From Streptomyces sp. CC0208 (lineage in GTDB: Bacteria > Actinomycetota > Actinomycetes > Streptomycetales > Streptomycetaceae): a stretch of DNA of 64,000 bases. The DNA is taken from assembly GCF_003443735.1 (NCBI RefSeq), contig NZ_CP031969.1, positions 7,750,001-7,814,000 of the forward strand, given 5' to 3'. The translations under genes and the position numbers were made by a program. Below, in pieces: positions 8,074 through 18,500 of this stretch. Each line of letters begins with the position of its first letter. Positions within the stretch are counted from its first letter, which is position 1. Under the pieces are notes generated by a model, which had not been told where the DNA came from, made no database searches, and worked only from the letters and a program-made list of their open reading frames with translations.

Positions 8074-8286
8074 GATGAGCCCGAACTGTGCTCGTCGCTT
8101 CCGAACCGCCTTCCCCGACCGTGGACTTCCGCCACGCGACACAGCATCCGCGTGCCCGTCCCGATCCCCGCGCCGCCTGCCCCAACCCCCGGTAGCGACG
8201 CCGGAGCCGTACTCCTCCCTTTCCCACCCTCACGACGCGCCCTCGCCAGGCGTGCCGTCCCGATGCCCTTTCGGCGGGAGTTCACC

Positions 8287-9672
8287 ATGCCCAGAGACTT
8301 CGTACCCACGTCCGCCATGAGCCGTCGGCGGTTCCTCGCCGCGACCGGAGCCCTCTCCCTCGGCGCCGCGCTCACCGCCTGCGGTGGCGGCGACCCGGGC
8401 GGCTCCGCCGGCTCCACGAAGCCGGTCGGCCAGGCCGACATCGACAAGGCGATGAAGACGCCGACCCAGCTGACCTTCTGGACCTGGGTCCCGGACATCC
8501 AGCAGGAGGTGGCCCTCTTCGAGCAGAAGTACCCGGCGATCAAGGTCAAGGTCGTCAACGCGGGCCAGGGCATCACGCACTACACCAAGCTGCGCACCGC
8601 GCTGAAGGCCGGCAGCGGCGCCCCGGACCTGGCGCAGATCGAGTACCAGGCCATCCCCACCTTCACCATCACCGACAGCCTGCTGAACCTGAGCCCGTAC
8701 GGCGCCTCCGCGCTCAAGGACAAGTTCGTCGACTGGACCTGGGGACAGGTCAGCGGCCCCGACGGCGAGGTCTGGGCGATCCCCCAGGACACCGGCCCGA
8801 TGGGGATGCTCTACCGCAAGGACATCTTCGACAAGCACGGCATCGAAGTCCCCACGACCTGGGACGAGTTCGCCGAGGCGGCCCGCAAGCTCCACAAGGC
8901 CGGCCCCGATGTCTACCTCACCAACCTCGCGGCCAACGAACCCGCCGCCTGGCACGGTCTGTTGTGGCAGGCGGGCGCCAAGCCGTACGCCACCTCCGGC
9001 AAGAGCACCCTGACCGTCGACGTCGACGACGCGGTCTCCGGGAAGCTCGCCGACTACTGGAGCGGACTCGCGAAGGAGGGCGTCATCAGCACCGACCCCG
9101 ACTTCGTCGACGCCTGGTACGCGGGCTTCAACAAGGGCAAGTACGCCACCTGGCTCACCGCCGCCTGGGGCCCCGCCTTCCTGTCCGGCTCGGCCAAGTC
9201 CACCGCGGGCAACTGGCGCGCGGCCCCGCTCCCGCAGTGGGACGCCGCCAAGCCCGCCTCCGGTAACTGGGGCGGCTCCACCACCGCGGCCATGCGCTCC
9301 ACCAAGAACCCCGTCGCGGCGGCCCGGTTCGCCCAGTTCCTCAACAGCGACCCGGCGAGCGCCAAGATGTTCGCCACCAAGCAGTTCTTCTTCCCGGCCA
9401 CCAAGTCCCTCCTCGCGGACCCGAGTTTCACCGGTGAGGCCCCCGCCTTCTACGGCGGTCAGAAGGTCAACCAGGTCTTCGCCGACATCGGCGACACCGT
9501 CTCGCCCTCCTTCCAGTGGCCGCCGTTCCTCGACCAGGCGGCCACCGACTGGACCGAGACCGTCGGCAAGTCCCTCGCCGACAAGTCCGACACCGCCGCC
9601 GCGCTCGGCCAGTGGCAGTCGCGCCTGACGACGTACGCCAAGAAGCAGGGCTTCACCGTCAAGGGGGCCTGA
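8287..9672 (+). CDS. Sugar ABC transporter substrate-binding lipoprotein
   Basis: Extracellular sugar-binding protein (family 1, MalE-like), 461 residues. The N-terminus carries a twin-arginine motif (SRRRFL), a hydrophobic stretch and a lipobox LTAC with the Cys near residue 35, so it is probably Tat-exported and lipidated. WTWVPDIQQEVALFEQKYP and YRKDIFDKHGIEVPTTWDEF are characteristic MalE-class segments. The ATG at 8287 is preceded by GGCGGGAG and gives a normal signal peptide; longer in-frame starts do not. Two permease genes follow with 1- and 4-base junctions. No ATPase gene is present. Confidence 0.92.
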   Translation: MPRDFVPTSAMSRRRFLAATGALSLGAALTACGGGDPGGSAGSTKPVGQADIDKAMKTPTQLTFWTWVPDIQQEVALFEQKYPAIKVKVVNAGQGITHYTKLRTALKAGSGAPDLAQIEYQAIPTFTITDSLLNLSPYGASALKDKFVDWTWGQVSGPDGEVWAIPQDTGPMGMLYRKDIFDKHGIEVPTTWDEFAEAARKLHKAGPDVYLTNLAANEPAAWHGLLWQAGAKPYATSGKSTLTVDVDDAVSGKLADYWSGLAKEGVISTDPDFVDAWYAGFNKGKYATWLTAAWGPAFLSGSAKSTAGNWRAAPLPQWDAAKPASGNWGGSTTAAMRSTKNPVAAARFAQFLNSDPASAKMFATKQFFFPATKSLLADPSFTGEAPAFYGGQKVNQVFADIGDTVSPSFQWPPFLDQAATDWTETVGKSLADKSDTAAALGQWQSRLTTYAKKQGFTVKGA

Positions 9673-9673
9673 G

Positions 9674-10549
9674 ATGACCGCCGTTCGGTCAAGGAGGGCC
9701 GGGCCGCTGTTCGTGGCCCCCTTCCTGATCCTCTTCCTGCTGCTCTTCCTCGCTCCGCTCGGCTACGCCGCCTACCTCAGCCTCTTCCAGCAACGCCTGG
9801 TCGGCGGCACGGTCTTCGTCGGCCTCGACAACTACGTCACCGCCCTCAAGGACCCCCTGCTCCTGCACGGCGTCGGCCGCGTGGCTCTCTTCTTCCTCCT
9901 CCAGGTCCCGCTGATGCTGCTGCTGGCCCTGGCGTTCGCCCTCGCCCTCGACAGCGGCCTGCTGCGCCTCGCCCGCGTGATCCGGCTCGGCATCTTCGTG
10001 CCGTACGCCGTCCCGAGCGTGGTCGCCGCACTGATGTGGGGCTACCTCTACGGCCCCGACTTCGGCCCCTTCGCGCAGCTGAGCCGGAAACTGGACCTGC
10101 CGGCCCCGGACCTCCTGAGCGGCGGCTGGATGCTGGGCAGCCTGTCGAACATCGTGACCTGGGAGTTCGTCGGCTACAACATGATCATCCTGTACGCGGC
10201 GCTGCGGACCATCCCGCACGACCTGTACGAGGCGGCCGCCATGGACGGGGCGGGCGCCTGGCGGATCGCCCGGTCGATCAAACTGCCCGCGCTGCGCCCG
10301 GCGTTGCTCCTCACCCTGCTGTTCTCGGTGATCGGCAGCTTCCAGCTGTTCAACGAGCCCAAGCTGCTGATGGCCATCGCCCCGGACGTCATCAGCAGCT
10401 CCTACACCGCCAACCTCTACGCCTACTCCCTCGCGTTCACCGGCGACCAGCTCAACTACGCGGCGACGGTCTCCTTCCTCCTGGGACTGGTCATCGTCAT
10501 CGCCTCCTACGCCGTCCTCCTGACCGCGAACCGCAGGAGGTCCGCATGA
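9674..10549 (+). CDS. Sugar ABC transporter permease (MalF-like)
   Basis: Membrane component of a carbohydrate importer, 291 residues with six predicted transmembrane helices. The EAA loop (LYEAAAMDGAGAWRIARSIKLP) lies around residues 187-208 and would contact a shared ATPase. It starts one base after the binding-protein stop, with AAGGGGG as ribosome site, and overlaps the next permease by four bases. The set therefore forms one translation unit. Confidence 0.92.
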   Translation: MTAVRSRRAGPLFVAPFLILFLLLFLAPLGYAAYLSLFQQRLVGGTVFVGLDNYVTALKDPLLLHGVGRVALFFLLQVPLMLLLALAFALALDSGLLRLARVIRLGIFVPYAVPSVVAALMWGYLYGPDFGPFAQLSRKLDLPAPDLLSGGWMLGSLSNIVTWEFVGYNMIILYAALRTIPHDLYEAAAMDGAGAWRIARSIKLPALRPALLLTLLFSVIGSFQLFNEPKLLMAIAPDVISSSYTANLYAYSLAFTGDQLNYAATVSFLLGLVIVIASYAVLLTANRRRSA

Positions 10550-11469
10550 CGACCACCTTGCGGCAGCCACCGGTGGCCGCCAAGTCCCCGGCCGCACCCG
10601 TACGGCACCGGCCCGCCGCCCGGCGCCGCAGCACCCCGCTGACGATCGCCATGCTCGTGGCCCTGGCCTACTTCCTGCTCCCGCTGTGCTGGCTGCTGGT
10701 CGCCTCGACCAAGAGCACCCAGGACCTGTTCAACAGTTTCGGCCTGTGGTTCTCGCACACTCCGCAGCTGCTGACGAACATCGAGGCGACCTTCACCCAG
10801 GACGACGGCGTCTTCGTGCACTGGCTGCTCAACACCGTGCTGTACGCGGTCGTCAGCGCGCTCGGCGCCGCCCTGCTCGCGGCGGCCGCGGGGTACGGCT
10901 TCGCCAAGTTCCGCTTCCGCGGCGACCGGTTCGCCTTCAACCTCGTCCTCGGCGCCATCATGGTCCCGGCGACCGCCCTGGCGATCCCGACCTATCTGCT
11001 GTTCGCCAAGGCCGGCCCGGTCAACACGCCCTGGGCGATCATCCTGCCCTCGCTGGTCAACCCCTTCGGCCTCTACCTGATGCGGGTCTACGCGGCCGAC
11101 GCCGTCCCGGACAGCCTCCTGGAGGCCGCCCGCATCGACGGCGCGGGGGAGGCCCGGATCTTCTTCCGGATCGCGCTCAGACTGCTGGCCCCCGGCCTGG
11201 TGACCGTCCTGCTGTTCACGCTGGTGGCGACCTGGAACAACTACTTCCTGCCGCTGATCATGCTGAACGACCCGAATCTGTACCCCGTCACGGTCGGGCT
11301 CTCGTCCTGGGCAGCCCAGGCGCAGAACGGCGGGGCCGGCGCCAGCAGCGACATGCTGCCGCTCGTCGTGACCGGCTCCCTGATCTCGATCGTGCCGCTC
11401 GCCATCGCCTTCCTCGTGCTCCAGCGCTACTGGCAGAGCGGCCTGGCGACCGGCAGCGTCAAGCAGTAA
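10546..11469 (+). CDS. Sugar ABC transporter permease (MalG-like)
   Basis: Second permease, 307 residues. A cytosolic N-terminal tail of about 35 residues is followed by six hydrophobic segments. The EAA loop LLEAARIDGAGEARIFFRI and the MalG-typical ATWNNYFLPLIML segment are present. The ATG overlaps the upstream TGA (ATGA). It is followed after 29 bases by the GH42 gene, so transported oligosaccharide is probably split in the cytoplasm by that enzyme. Confidence 0.92.
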   Translation: MTTTLRQPPVAAKSPAAPVRHRPAARRRSTPLTIAMLVALAYFLLPLCWLLVASTKSTQDLFNSFGLWFSHTPQLLTNIEATFTQDDGVFVHWLLNTVLYAVVSALGAALLAAAAGYGFAKFRFRGDRFAFNLVLGAIMVPATALAIPTYLLFAKAGPVNTPWAIILPSLVNPFGLYLMRVYAADAVPDSLLEAARIDGAGEARIFFRIALRLLAPGLVTVLLFTLVATWNNYFLPLIMLNDPNLYPVTVGLSSWAAQAQNGGAGASSDMLPLVVTGSLISIVPLAIAFLVLQRYWQSGLATGSVKQ

Positions 11470-11498
11470 CTCCCCCCTGTTTCCCTGGAGGTTCATCG

Positions 11499-13622
11499 AT
11501 GGCGGTCCTGCCCGACCACGTCCTGTTCGGTGCCGCGTACTACCACGAGTACACGCCCGCCTACGACCCCGAACTGCGGCCCGACGAACGGCTGAAGACC
11601 GACCTCGACCTCATGGCCGAGGCGAACTTCACCGTGATCCGCGTGGGTGAGTCGGTCTGGTCGACCTGGGAGCCCGAGAACGGCCGCTTCGACCTCGACT
11701 GGCTGCAGCCGGTCCTCGACGGCGCCCACGAGCGCGGCATCGGCGTCGTCCTCGGCACCCCGACCTACGCCGTACCGCCGTGGCTGGCCCGCCAGTACCC
11801 GGAGATCACGGGTGAACGGCGGACCGGCGAACGCATTGGCTGGGGCGCCCGGCAGGAGGTGGACTTCACCCACCCCGCGTTCCGCTTCCACGCCGAGCGG
11901 ATCATCCGGAAGATCGTCGCCCGGTACGCGGACCACCCGGCGGTCATCGGCTGGCAGGTCGACAACGAACCGGGCCTGCACCTCTTCCACAACCACGGCG
12001 TCTTCCAGCGGTTCGTCGACCACCTGCGCGACCGGTACGGCGACGTCGAGACCCTCAACCGCGAGTGGGGGCTGGAGTACTGGTCGCACCGCCTGTCCAC
12101 CTGGGCCGACCTGTGGACCCCGGACGGCAACGAACAGCCCCAGTACGACGTCGCCTGGCGGGAGTTCCAGGCCCGGCAGGTCACCGAGTTCATCGGCTGG
12201 CAGGCGGACATCGTCCGCGAGTACGCGGCCCCCGAGCACTTCGTCACCACCTGTATCTCCTACACCCGCCAGGCAGTCGCGGACGACGAGCTGTCCGCCC
12301 GGCTCGACATCGCCTCCGGCAACCCGTACTACGACATGCAGGACGGCCTCCTGCTGCCCGACCCCACACCCGACGAGCACGAACAGCGCTGGAAGACCAC
12401 CGGTGTCTGGTCGATGTACCAGACCGCCGACTGGATGTTCTCCTCCCGCCAGGAGCCCTTCCTCGTCACCGAGACCAACGCGAACTCCATCGGCTTCGCC
12501 TGGGACAACCGGCCCGGCTACGACGGCCAGTGGCGCCAGGCCGCGTGGGCGCACGTGGCCCGGGGCGCGCGGATGATCGAGTACTGGCAGTGGCAGACCC
12601 TGCGCTTCGGCGCCGAGACCTACTGGGGCGGAGTCCTCCCGCACAGCGGACAGCCGGGCCGCACCTACGCCGAACTCGCCCGCCTGGGAGCCGAGTTCAC
12701 GAAGGCCGGACCGCTCGTCGCCGGACTCGAACCGGACGCCGACGTCACGCTGGTCTACTCGACGCCCAGCAAGTGGCTGATGCAGAAGCACCCCCCGCTG
12801 GCCACTCCCGACGGCAACCCCGACCCGACCGCCTACCACCGCATCTTCGACCCCTTCTACCGCGGCGCCTTCGAGTCCGGACGTCAGGTGCGGATCGTGC
12901 ACGCCCGGCAACTGCACGAGGGCATGACACCGCAGGAGACCGCCCGCCGCCACCCGGTGCTGGTCGTACCCGCGCTGTACATCGCCGACGACGCCACTCT
13001 CGACCGGCTCGCCGCCTACGCCCACGCCGGCGGCCACCTCGTCCTCGGCCCGCGCACCGGATACGCCGACCACGAGGCCCGCGCCCGGCACGAGAAGGCA
13101 CCGGGACGCCTCACCGAGGCCGCGGGGGTCTCGTACGACGAATTCAGCAACCTCGCGCACCGCATCCCCGTGGACTCCGTGGGCCCCCTGAGGCTGCCGG
13201 AGGGCGCGACGGCGACCCGCTGGGCCGACGCCCTGACCGTCGCCGACGCCGAGGTGCTGGCCACTTACCGGCACCCGCACTTCGGGAACTGGCCCGCGAT
13301 CACCACCCGTCGGCACGGCGAGGGCCGTGTCACCTGTGTCGGCACGGTCCCGGACCGCGCCCTCGCGCGAGGACTGGCGCAGTGGCTGGCACCGGCCCCC
13401 CGCCACGGCTGGCAGGACCTCCCGGACACGGTCACCGCGACGACCGGCACCGCTCCCGGCGGGCAGCGTGTGCACATCGTCCACAACTGGAGCTGGGAGC
13501 CGACCCGTGTCGGCGCTCCCCTTGACCTGACCGACGTCCTGAACGACGCCCCGGTCCCCGCCGGAGCCGAACTGGAGCTCGGCGCCTGGGACGTGCGCGT
13601 GCTCGTCACCGCGGACAACTGA
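11499..13622 (+). CDS. Beta-galactosidase, glycoside hydrolase family 42
   Basis: Cytoplasmic retaining beta-galactosidase of 707 residues without a signal peptide. GH42 layout: a catalytic TIM barrel (about 10-390), then the trimerisation/glutamine-amidotransferase-like domain (about 400-620) and a small beta domain. Predicted acid/base is Glu157 in WQVDNEPG and nucleophile Glu325 in VTETNANS. FGAAYYHEY and VIRVGESVWSTWEP are typical N-terminal GH42 segments. CTGGAGG precedes the ATG. GH42 enzymes often act on galacto-oligosaccharides from plant galactan rather than lactose, which fits the secreted neighbours. Confidence 0.93.
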   Translation: MAVLPDHVLFGAAYYHEYTPAYDPELRPDERLKTDLDLMAEANFTVIRVGESVWSTWEPENGRFDLDWLQPVLDGAHERGIGVVLGTPTYAVPPWLARQYPEITGERRTGERIGWGARQEVDFTHPAFRFHAERIIRKIVARYADHPAVIGWQVDNEPGLHLFHNHGVFQRFVDHLRDRYGDVETLNREWGLEYWSHRLSTWADLWTPDGNEQPQYDVAWREFQARQVTEFIGWQADIVREYAAPEHFVTTCISYTRQAVADDELSARLDIASGNPYYDMQDGLLLPDPTPDEHEQRWKTTGVWSMYQTADWMFSSRQEPFLVTETNANSIGFAWDNRPGYDGQWRQAAWAHVARGARMIEYWQWQTLRFGAETYWGGVLPHSGQPGRTYAELARLGAEFTKAGPLVAGLEPDADVTLVYSTPSKWLMQKHPPLATPDGNPDPTAYHRIFDPFYRGAFESGRQVRIVHARQLHEGMTPQETARRHPVLVVPALYIADDATLDRLAAYAHAGGHLVLGPRTGYADHEARARHEKAPGRLTEAAGVSYDEFSNLAHRIPVDSVGPLRLPEGATATRWADALTVADAEVLATYRHPHFGNWPAITTRRHGEGRVTCVGTVPDRALARGLAQWLAPAPRHGWQDLPDTVTATTGTAPGGQRVHIVHNWSWEPTRVGAPLDLTDVLNDAPVPAGAELELGAWDVRVLVTADN

Positions 13623-13654
13623 GCACCACCGCGGTCACCCTCAAAGGAGAGGCA

Positions 13655-15463
13655 ATGCAGACAAGACGGCTGGGACAGACACTGGGCACCTTCGCCGCGG
13701 CAACCGCGCTGGCGACGATCCCCCTGAGCAGCGCGCACGCGTACAACCCGACCGGAGGAATCCTCTACCAGCTCGGCAGCGAACCCTGCCTGAAGGGGAG
13801 GGGCAACTGCGCCGTCTACCCCAAGTCGGCGCAACTGCCGAGCGGACGGCTGGTCGCGTCCTTCGAGAAGGCCACCGTCGTGCCGCAGTCGTCAAGCGCC
13901 GACGGAGAGACCCTCCCGGTCTACAAGAGCGACGACCGCGGCACGTCCTGGCAGCCGCTTTCGGAGGTGAAGGCCCCGGCCTACCTCTCCACCGACCCCA
14001 AGTACGCGAAGTACACGAGCAACTGGACCAACCCGTACCTCTACACGCTCCCGCAGGCCGTCGGAAACCTGCAAGCCGGCACCCTGCTGCTGGCGAGTGT
14101 CGTGTCGGGCGACGACTACTACTACAAGGAGCACAAGGCAGCCGACCCGAACTGGACGCCCTCCAACGACGGCGACCGCAAGGACCTGGCCATCGCCCTG
14201 TACTCCAGCACCGATGAGGGCAGCACCTGGAAGGTCCTCAACGTCGTCGCCACCGGCGGCTGGCAGGGCGGCAGCGCGGGCGCGGTCGGCCAGAACATCG
14301 CGGCCGCCAACACGCACCAACAGGTGGACCCCCTCTGGGAGCCCTACCTGATGGTCCACAAGGGCCAACTCGTCTGCTACTACTCCGACGAGAACGACTA
14401 CCTCGGCGTCGACCCGGCCACCGGCGCCCCGATACCGGACCCCGCGAACGCCACCGCAACCGACTCGCACGGCCAGATCCTCGCCCACAGGACGTGGGAC
14501 GGCCGTAGCGCGGAGTGGAGTTCGCCAGTCGTCGACATCGCGGGACTGACCGACGACATGGGCGGCGGCAAGACGGAGATCGGGGGCGGGCGGCCGGGCA
14601 TGACGAACGTCGCGCCCACGACGGACGGCAAGTGGCTGCTGACGTACGAGTACTGGGGCGGCGGAGCGAACGTCCGGTACGCGCTCGCCGCCGACCCGCT
14701 GAAGTTCCGCGGCGGCTCCTCGGGCGCGGTCACCTCCCTGCCGGTCGACACCGGGTCGCACCCGCTCGCCACCGGTGGCAGCCCGGTGATCATCAGGCTT
14801 CCCGACGGGCGCCTGGTCTACAACGCGGCGGGCAGCGGCAACGTGTGGGTCAACGACAGCGGAAGCAGCACCGGCGTGTGGAAGGAGTACCAGACCACCT
14901 CGCGGGCGGGCTACAGCCGCAACCTCCAGTACGTCGCCGGCACCGGCCGTATCGCCATCCTCAACAATCAGGACACCTCGACGATCGCCTTCGCCGAGGT
15001 CGACCTGGGCCGGACCCAGGGCACCTACTACCAGGTGGTGAACCGGAAGACCGGCCAGGTGATCGGTACCGGCGGAAGGACCAACGACGCCAACCTCGGC
15101 AACGGCGACGTGTCCGACGTCGTCCTGGAGAACGCGGGCGCGTCGGCAAACAAGGACACCCAGTCCTGGCACGTGGTCACCGAGCCGAACGGCGGCACGA
15201 CCCTGCTGAACAGGTCGGGCGGCCGCGCGGCGGCCATCTGGACGGGGAACGCCACCGTCGGGCAGCGGATCGGCCAGTGGGTCGACAACAGCGCCGGCGG
15301 AAGCTGGAACCTCGTCAGAACGGCCGACGGCTACTACCGGTTCCAGGCGGTGAGGAACACGAGCGTGTACCTGACCGGCGCGTCCGCGGGTGGCCCCCTG
15401 ACCCTCCAGAACGCCGTCGCGGACGGTTCGCAGGAGTGGCGGCTCGTCCAGGTCGGCGGCTGA
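13655..15463 (+). CDS. Secreted Asp-box (sialidase-fold) glycosidase with C-terminal ricin-type lectin
   Basis: Exported protein of 602 residues. A Sec signal peptide ends near AHA at residues 27-29. The first 450 residues look like a BNR/sialidase-fold propeller: Asp-boxes SDDRGTSW (92-99) and STDEGSTW (185-192), plus an early YPKSAQLPSGRLVASFE. About residues 455-602 form a ricin-like beta-trefoil with repeated Q-x-W-type endings (QSWHVV, SWNLV, QEWRLV). The fold is shared by sialidases (GH33) and exo-arabinanases (GH93). The galactosidase context makes plant arabinan or arabinogalactan more likely than sialic acid, but this is inference. AAAGGAGAGG precedes the ATG. Confidence 0.8.
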   Translation: MQTRRLGQTLGTFAAATALATIPLSSAHAYNPTGGILYQLGSEPCLKGRGNCAVYPKSAQLPSGRLVASFEKATVVPQSSSADGETLPVYKSDDRGTSWQPLSEVKAPAYLSTDPKYAKYTSNWTNPYLYTLPQAVGNLQAGTLLLASVVSGDDYYYKEHKAADPNWTPSNDGDRKDLAIALYSSTDEGSTWKVLNVVATGGWQGGSAGAVGQNIAAANTHQQVDPLWEPYLMVHKGQLVCYYSDENDYLGVDPATGAPIPDPANATATDSHGQILAHRTWDGRSAEWSSPVVDIAGLTDDMGGGKTEIGGGRPGMTNVAPTTDGKWLLTYEYWGGGANVRYALAADPLKFRGGSSGAVTSLPVDTGSHPLATGGSPVIIRLPDGRLVYNAAGSGNVWVNDSGSSTGVWKEYQTTSRAGYSRNLQYVAGTGRIAILNNQDTSTIAFAEVDLGRTQGTYYQVVNRKTGQVIGTGGRTNDANLGNGDVSDVVLENAGASANKDTQSWHVVTEPNGGTTLLNRSGGRAAAIWTGNATVGQRIGQWVDNSAGGSWNLVRTADGYYRFQAVRNTSVYLTGASAGGPLTLQNAVADGSQEWRLVQVGG

Positions 15464-15472
15464 GAGACGGAG

Positions 15473-15500
15473 ACCGGCGGCGCCTTGCGGCGCCGCCGGT
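15473..15500. terminator. Bidirectional hairpin between convergent genes
   Basis: A perfect 12-bp stem ACCGGCGGCGCC/GGCGCCGCCGGT with loop TTGC lies in the 42 bases between two converging stop codons. It could terminate both the sialidase-fold gene and the large minus-strand glycosidase gene. Confidence 0.85.
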
Positions 15501-15505
15501 GACGA

Positions 15506-18500
15506 TCACCTCTCCTGTGAGTAGGGCGCCACGGTGATCCGGTCGATCAGCGGCGCGTACCGGGAGCGGAGCAGCACACCCGGGAAGGTGTCCGAGGCGT
15601 AGCTCGTGCCGCCGAAGTTCGGCAGCTCCTCGGAGCGGAAGGCGATCGTGTTCTGTCCCTTCTTCAGGGTGACCGGGACGGTCAGCTCCCAGAAGTTGTT
15701 CTGGTGGAAGCTGTGCGGGAAGCCGACCCGCCTCGTCTCGCCCCCGTTGACGGTGATGTCGGCGTGGCGGGCCAGCGGGTCCGGGTTGTAGTGGGTGGCC
15801 TCCGACTGCTCCGGGTTGGAGTAGCGGATCCGCAGCGCGTACAGCCCGGCCCGGTCCGCGGCGACCGTGAAGGTGGCCGTGTTGCCGTTGCCCGGGTCGC
15901 CGCCGACGCCGGTGATCGCCGTGCCGTCGGTGGCCAGGGAGAGCGGGGTGAGCGTGGCCGAGCCCGCGAGTACCGCGTCCTGGGCCTCGTACGTACGCGC
16001 CTTGAGCGCGCCCTTGCTCGGCGTGACCGTGAGACGGTCGAGCAGAGTGGTGGACGAACCGCCCGTCAGGGTCACCTTGTTGACTCCTCCGGAGAGGGAG
16101 ACCGCGACACGGTTGCGGTCCTTGGCGAGGCGCAGCACGTCGTGTCCGTTGACGGAGAGCCTGGCCCCGGTGCCGCCGAGGGTGTCGACCTTGAGGGTGG
16201 CCTCGCGGTCGGCGGGGGAGTACACCCAGAACGTGGCCGTCTGGCCCTTGGCGAGCCGGGCCGCACCCGAGCCGGAGCCCGCCACGTTGTAGGCGGTCTG
16301 TGCTCCGCCGCCCAGCCAGGCCAGTTCGCCCTCGTACACCTGGGTGGTGGCCGAGGCGGCCGGCAGGGCGAGGGTGAGACGGTCGACGATCGCGTCACCC
16401 TTCGTCACACGCTTGCCGTCCAGGCTCTTCGCGGCGAGCGTCAGGGTGTGCCTGCCCTTGGTGAGCTTCACCGTGGTGTCGGTGTGGTCCCACACCACCC
16501 ACTTGTAGCCGAGCGGCAGATACAGCTGCTGCTCGCTGCCCGCCTGGCCGTCCACGCGCAGGAAGACATTGGTGGGGCCCTGTTCCTTCACCTTGTCGAA
16601 GGTGTTGAGGGAGTTGGCGAACACGCTCAGGTCGTAGGTGCCGTCCTCGGGCACGTCCACCGTGAAGTCGAGCGTGACGTCCGAGCCGGTGCGCAGCCCG
16701 CCCACGTCGTAGCCGCCGGAGGTGTAGAACTTCGACACGTCGGAGGTGGAGCCCTCCGGACCGTTCTTCGAGTAGCCGGACCCGGTGTGGGCGGCGTCCT
16801 CCGCCTCGTAGGAGCCCTGCCAACGCACCGGCGGTGACTGGGGCTTCGCGGCCTTCCCGGTCTTCGCCGCCGGGCTGAGCACGATCTCGTACGCCGAGGA
16901 CTCCTTCAGCTTCGGCAGCGTGCCGTCACCGAAGTCCACGGTGACCGTGCCGTCGTCCGCGACCTTCAGGTTCGTCTCGGTGAGCAGCTTCGGGCCGGAG
17001 TGGTCGCCGACCTGCCCGCTCCACTCGATCTCCCGCACCCAGGCGTGCACGTTCTCGCCGAAGAGCTTCTTCGGGACACCCGCGAAGGTGATGTGCCCCT
17101 TGCCGGTGGAGCCGCCGAAGAGCAGCCGGGCCTGCTTCTTCTTCTCGTCGAGGGTGGCGACGCCCTGCATGGTGTAGTTCTCGCCCGGGAACGGCGGGGT
17201 CACCGACACCGTGTGCCCGCTCATCGAGGCGTACGAGTTCAGCAGCCACCACTGGCCGTTGCCGCGGTTGGACTGCACCGCCGAGTCGGAGAGGTTTCCG
17301 TCGATGTTCCAGTAGGCGATGTCGGCGTCCACCTTGGACTCCTCGATCGCGGAGACCCACTGGATCATCTGGCCGGGGACGGAGGTGTGGTAGTTGAAGG
17401 CGTACTCGTTGATGTTGACGGGGAGTTCGATGCCCTCGCGGTCGGTGCCCTTGAACAGCTCCTTCTCCCACACCCGGTACTTGGCCACGCTCGCGCGCAC
17501 CGCCTCCGGGTGGCTCAGCTCGTGCCAGGTGATGACGTCCGGGAGGGTGCCCGCGGCCAGGGCGTGGGTGAGGAAGCCCTTCACCTGGTCATAGAGGATG
17601 CTGGTGTTGGGACCGGCGATACGGGCGTCCGGCATCCTGGTCTTGATGAGCTTGTACGCGGAGTCCCAGGCGGCGAAGTAGTCCTTGGGGTCGCTGAGCC
17701 AGCTGACCTTGTCGTAGCTCCACTCGCCGGTGCCGAACATGTTGCCCTCGGGCTCGTTGAACGGCACGAAGACGATGTTGTCCTGGTACTGCTTCGGCAG
17801 CTTCAGTACCTGGTCGACCTGCCCCGCGATCTTCTCCTCGTAGAGCCTGAGCTTCTCCGCGGGAGTGTCACCCGGCCACTCGTACGGGAAGCCGCGGTGG
17901 ATGTCGGTCATGTAGATGTACACATCGCCGTCGGTGGAGTCGGCGAGCGGCTTCACCACGTCCAGCGCGTCGGCACCGGGGTGTTGCGGGCCGTCCTGGG
18001 CCTTGGTGGAGACCGTGCGCAGGCCCATGCCCTCGATGAGGTTGTTGGTGGGGACGTCCGGTCCGTACACGCCGTAGAGGGTGCCGGAGGCGCCGCCGTG
18101 GAACGCGCCGGTGTCCGAACCGAGGTCGACGGTGAGCTGCCCCTCGCGGACCACGGTGACGTTCGCCTTCACGCCGCGTCCGGCCGCCGTGCCGGCCACC
18201 GTGAACGTCCCGGGCTTGGCGTACTTCTCGGGCGGCACCGCCTCCCAGACGACGGGTGTGTCGCGGTCGTAGCCGTCGGAGAAGGTGGAGCGGACGGTGG
18301 CCGGGAGGGTCGGGGCGGTCCCGTCGGTCGTCCGGACGTCGAAGGAGGTCTGCGACAGGTCCTCGAGGGTCGGCACGGTCCCGACCAGGCCGGCCACCTG
18401 CTCGGCACTGAGCGCCGAGTGCCATACGGCGAAGTCGTCGACGGCGCCCTTGAGCAGCGGGTCGGGATAGAGGGACTTGCCTATGTAGCCCGCGGCGGTC

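Noticed and set aside
7966..8286. Longer start for the first sugar-binding protein
   Set aside because: The extension is Pro/Arg-rich without a ribosome site and overlaps lacI and a hairpin. The ATG at 8287 yields a proper Tat lipoprotein signal.
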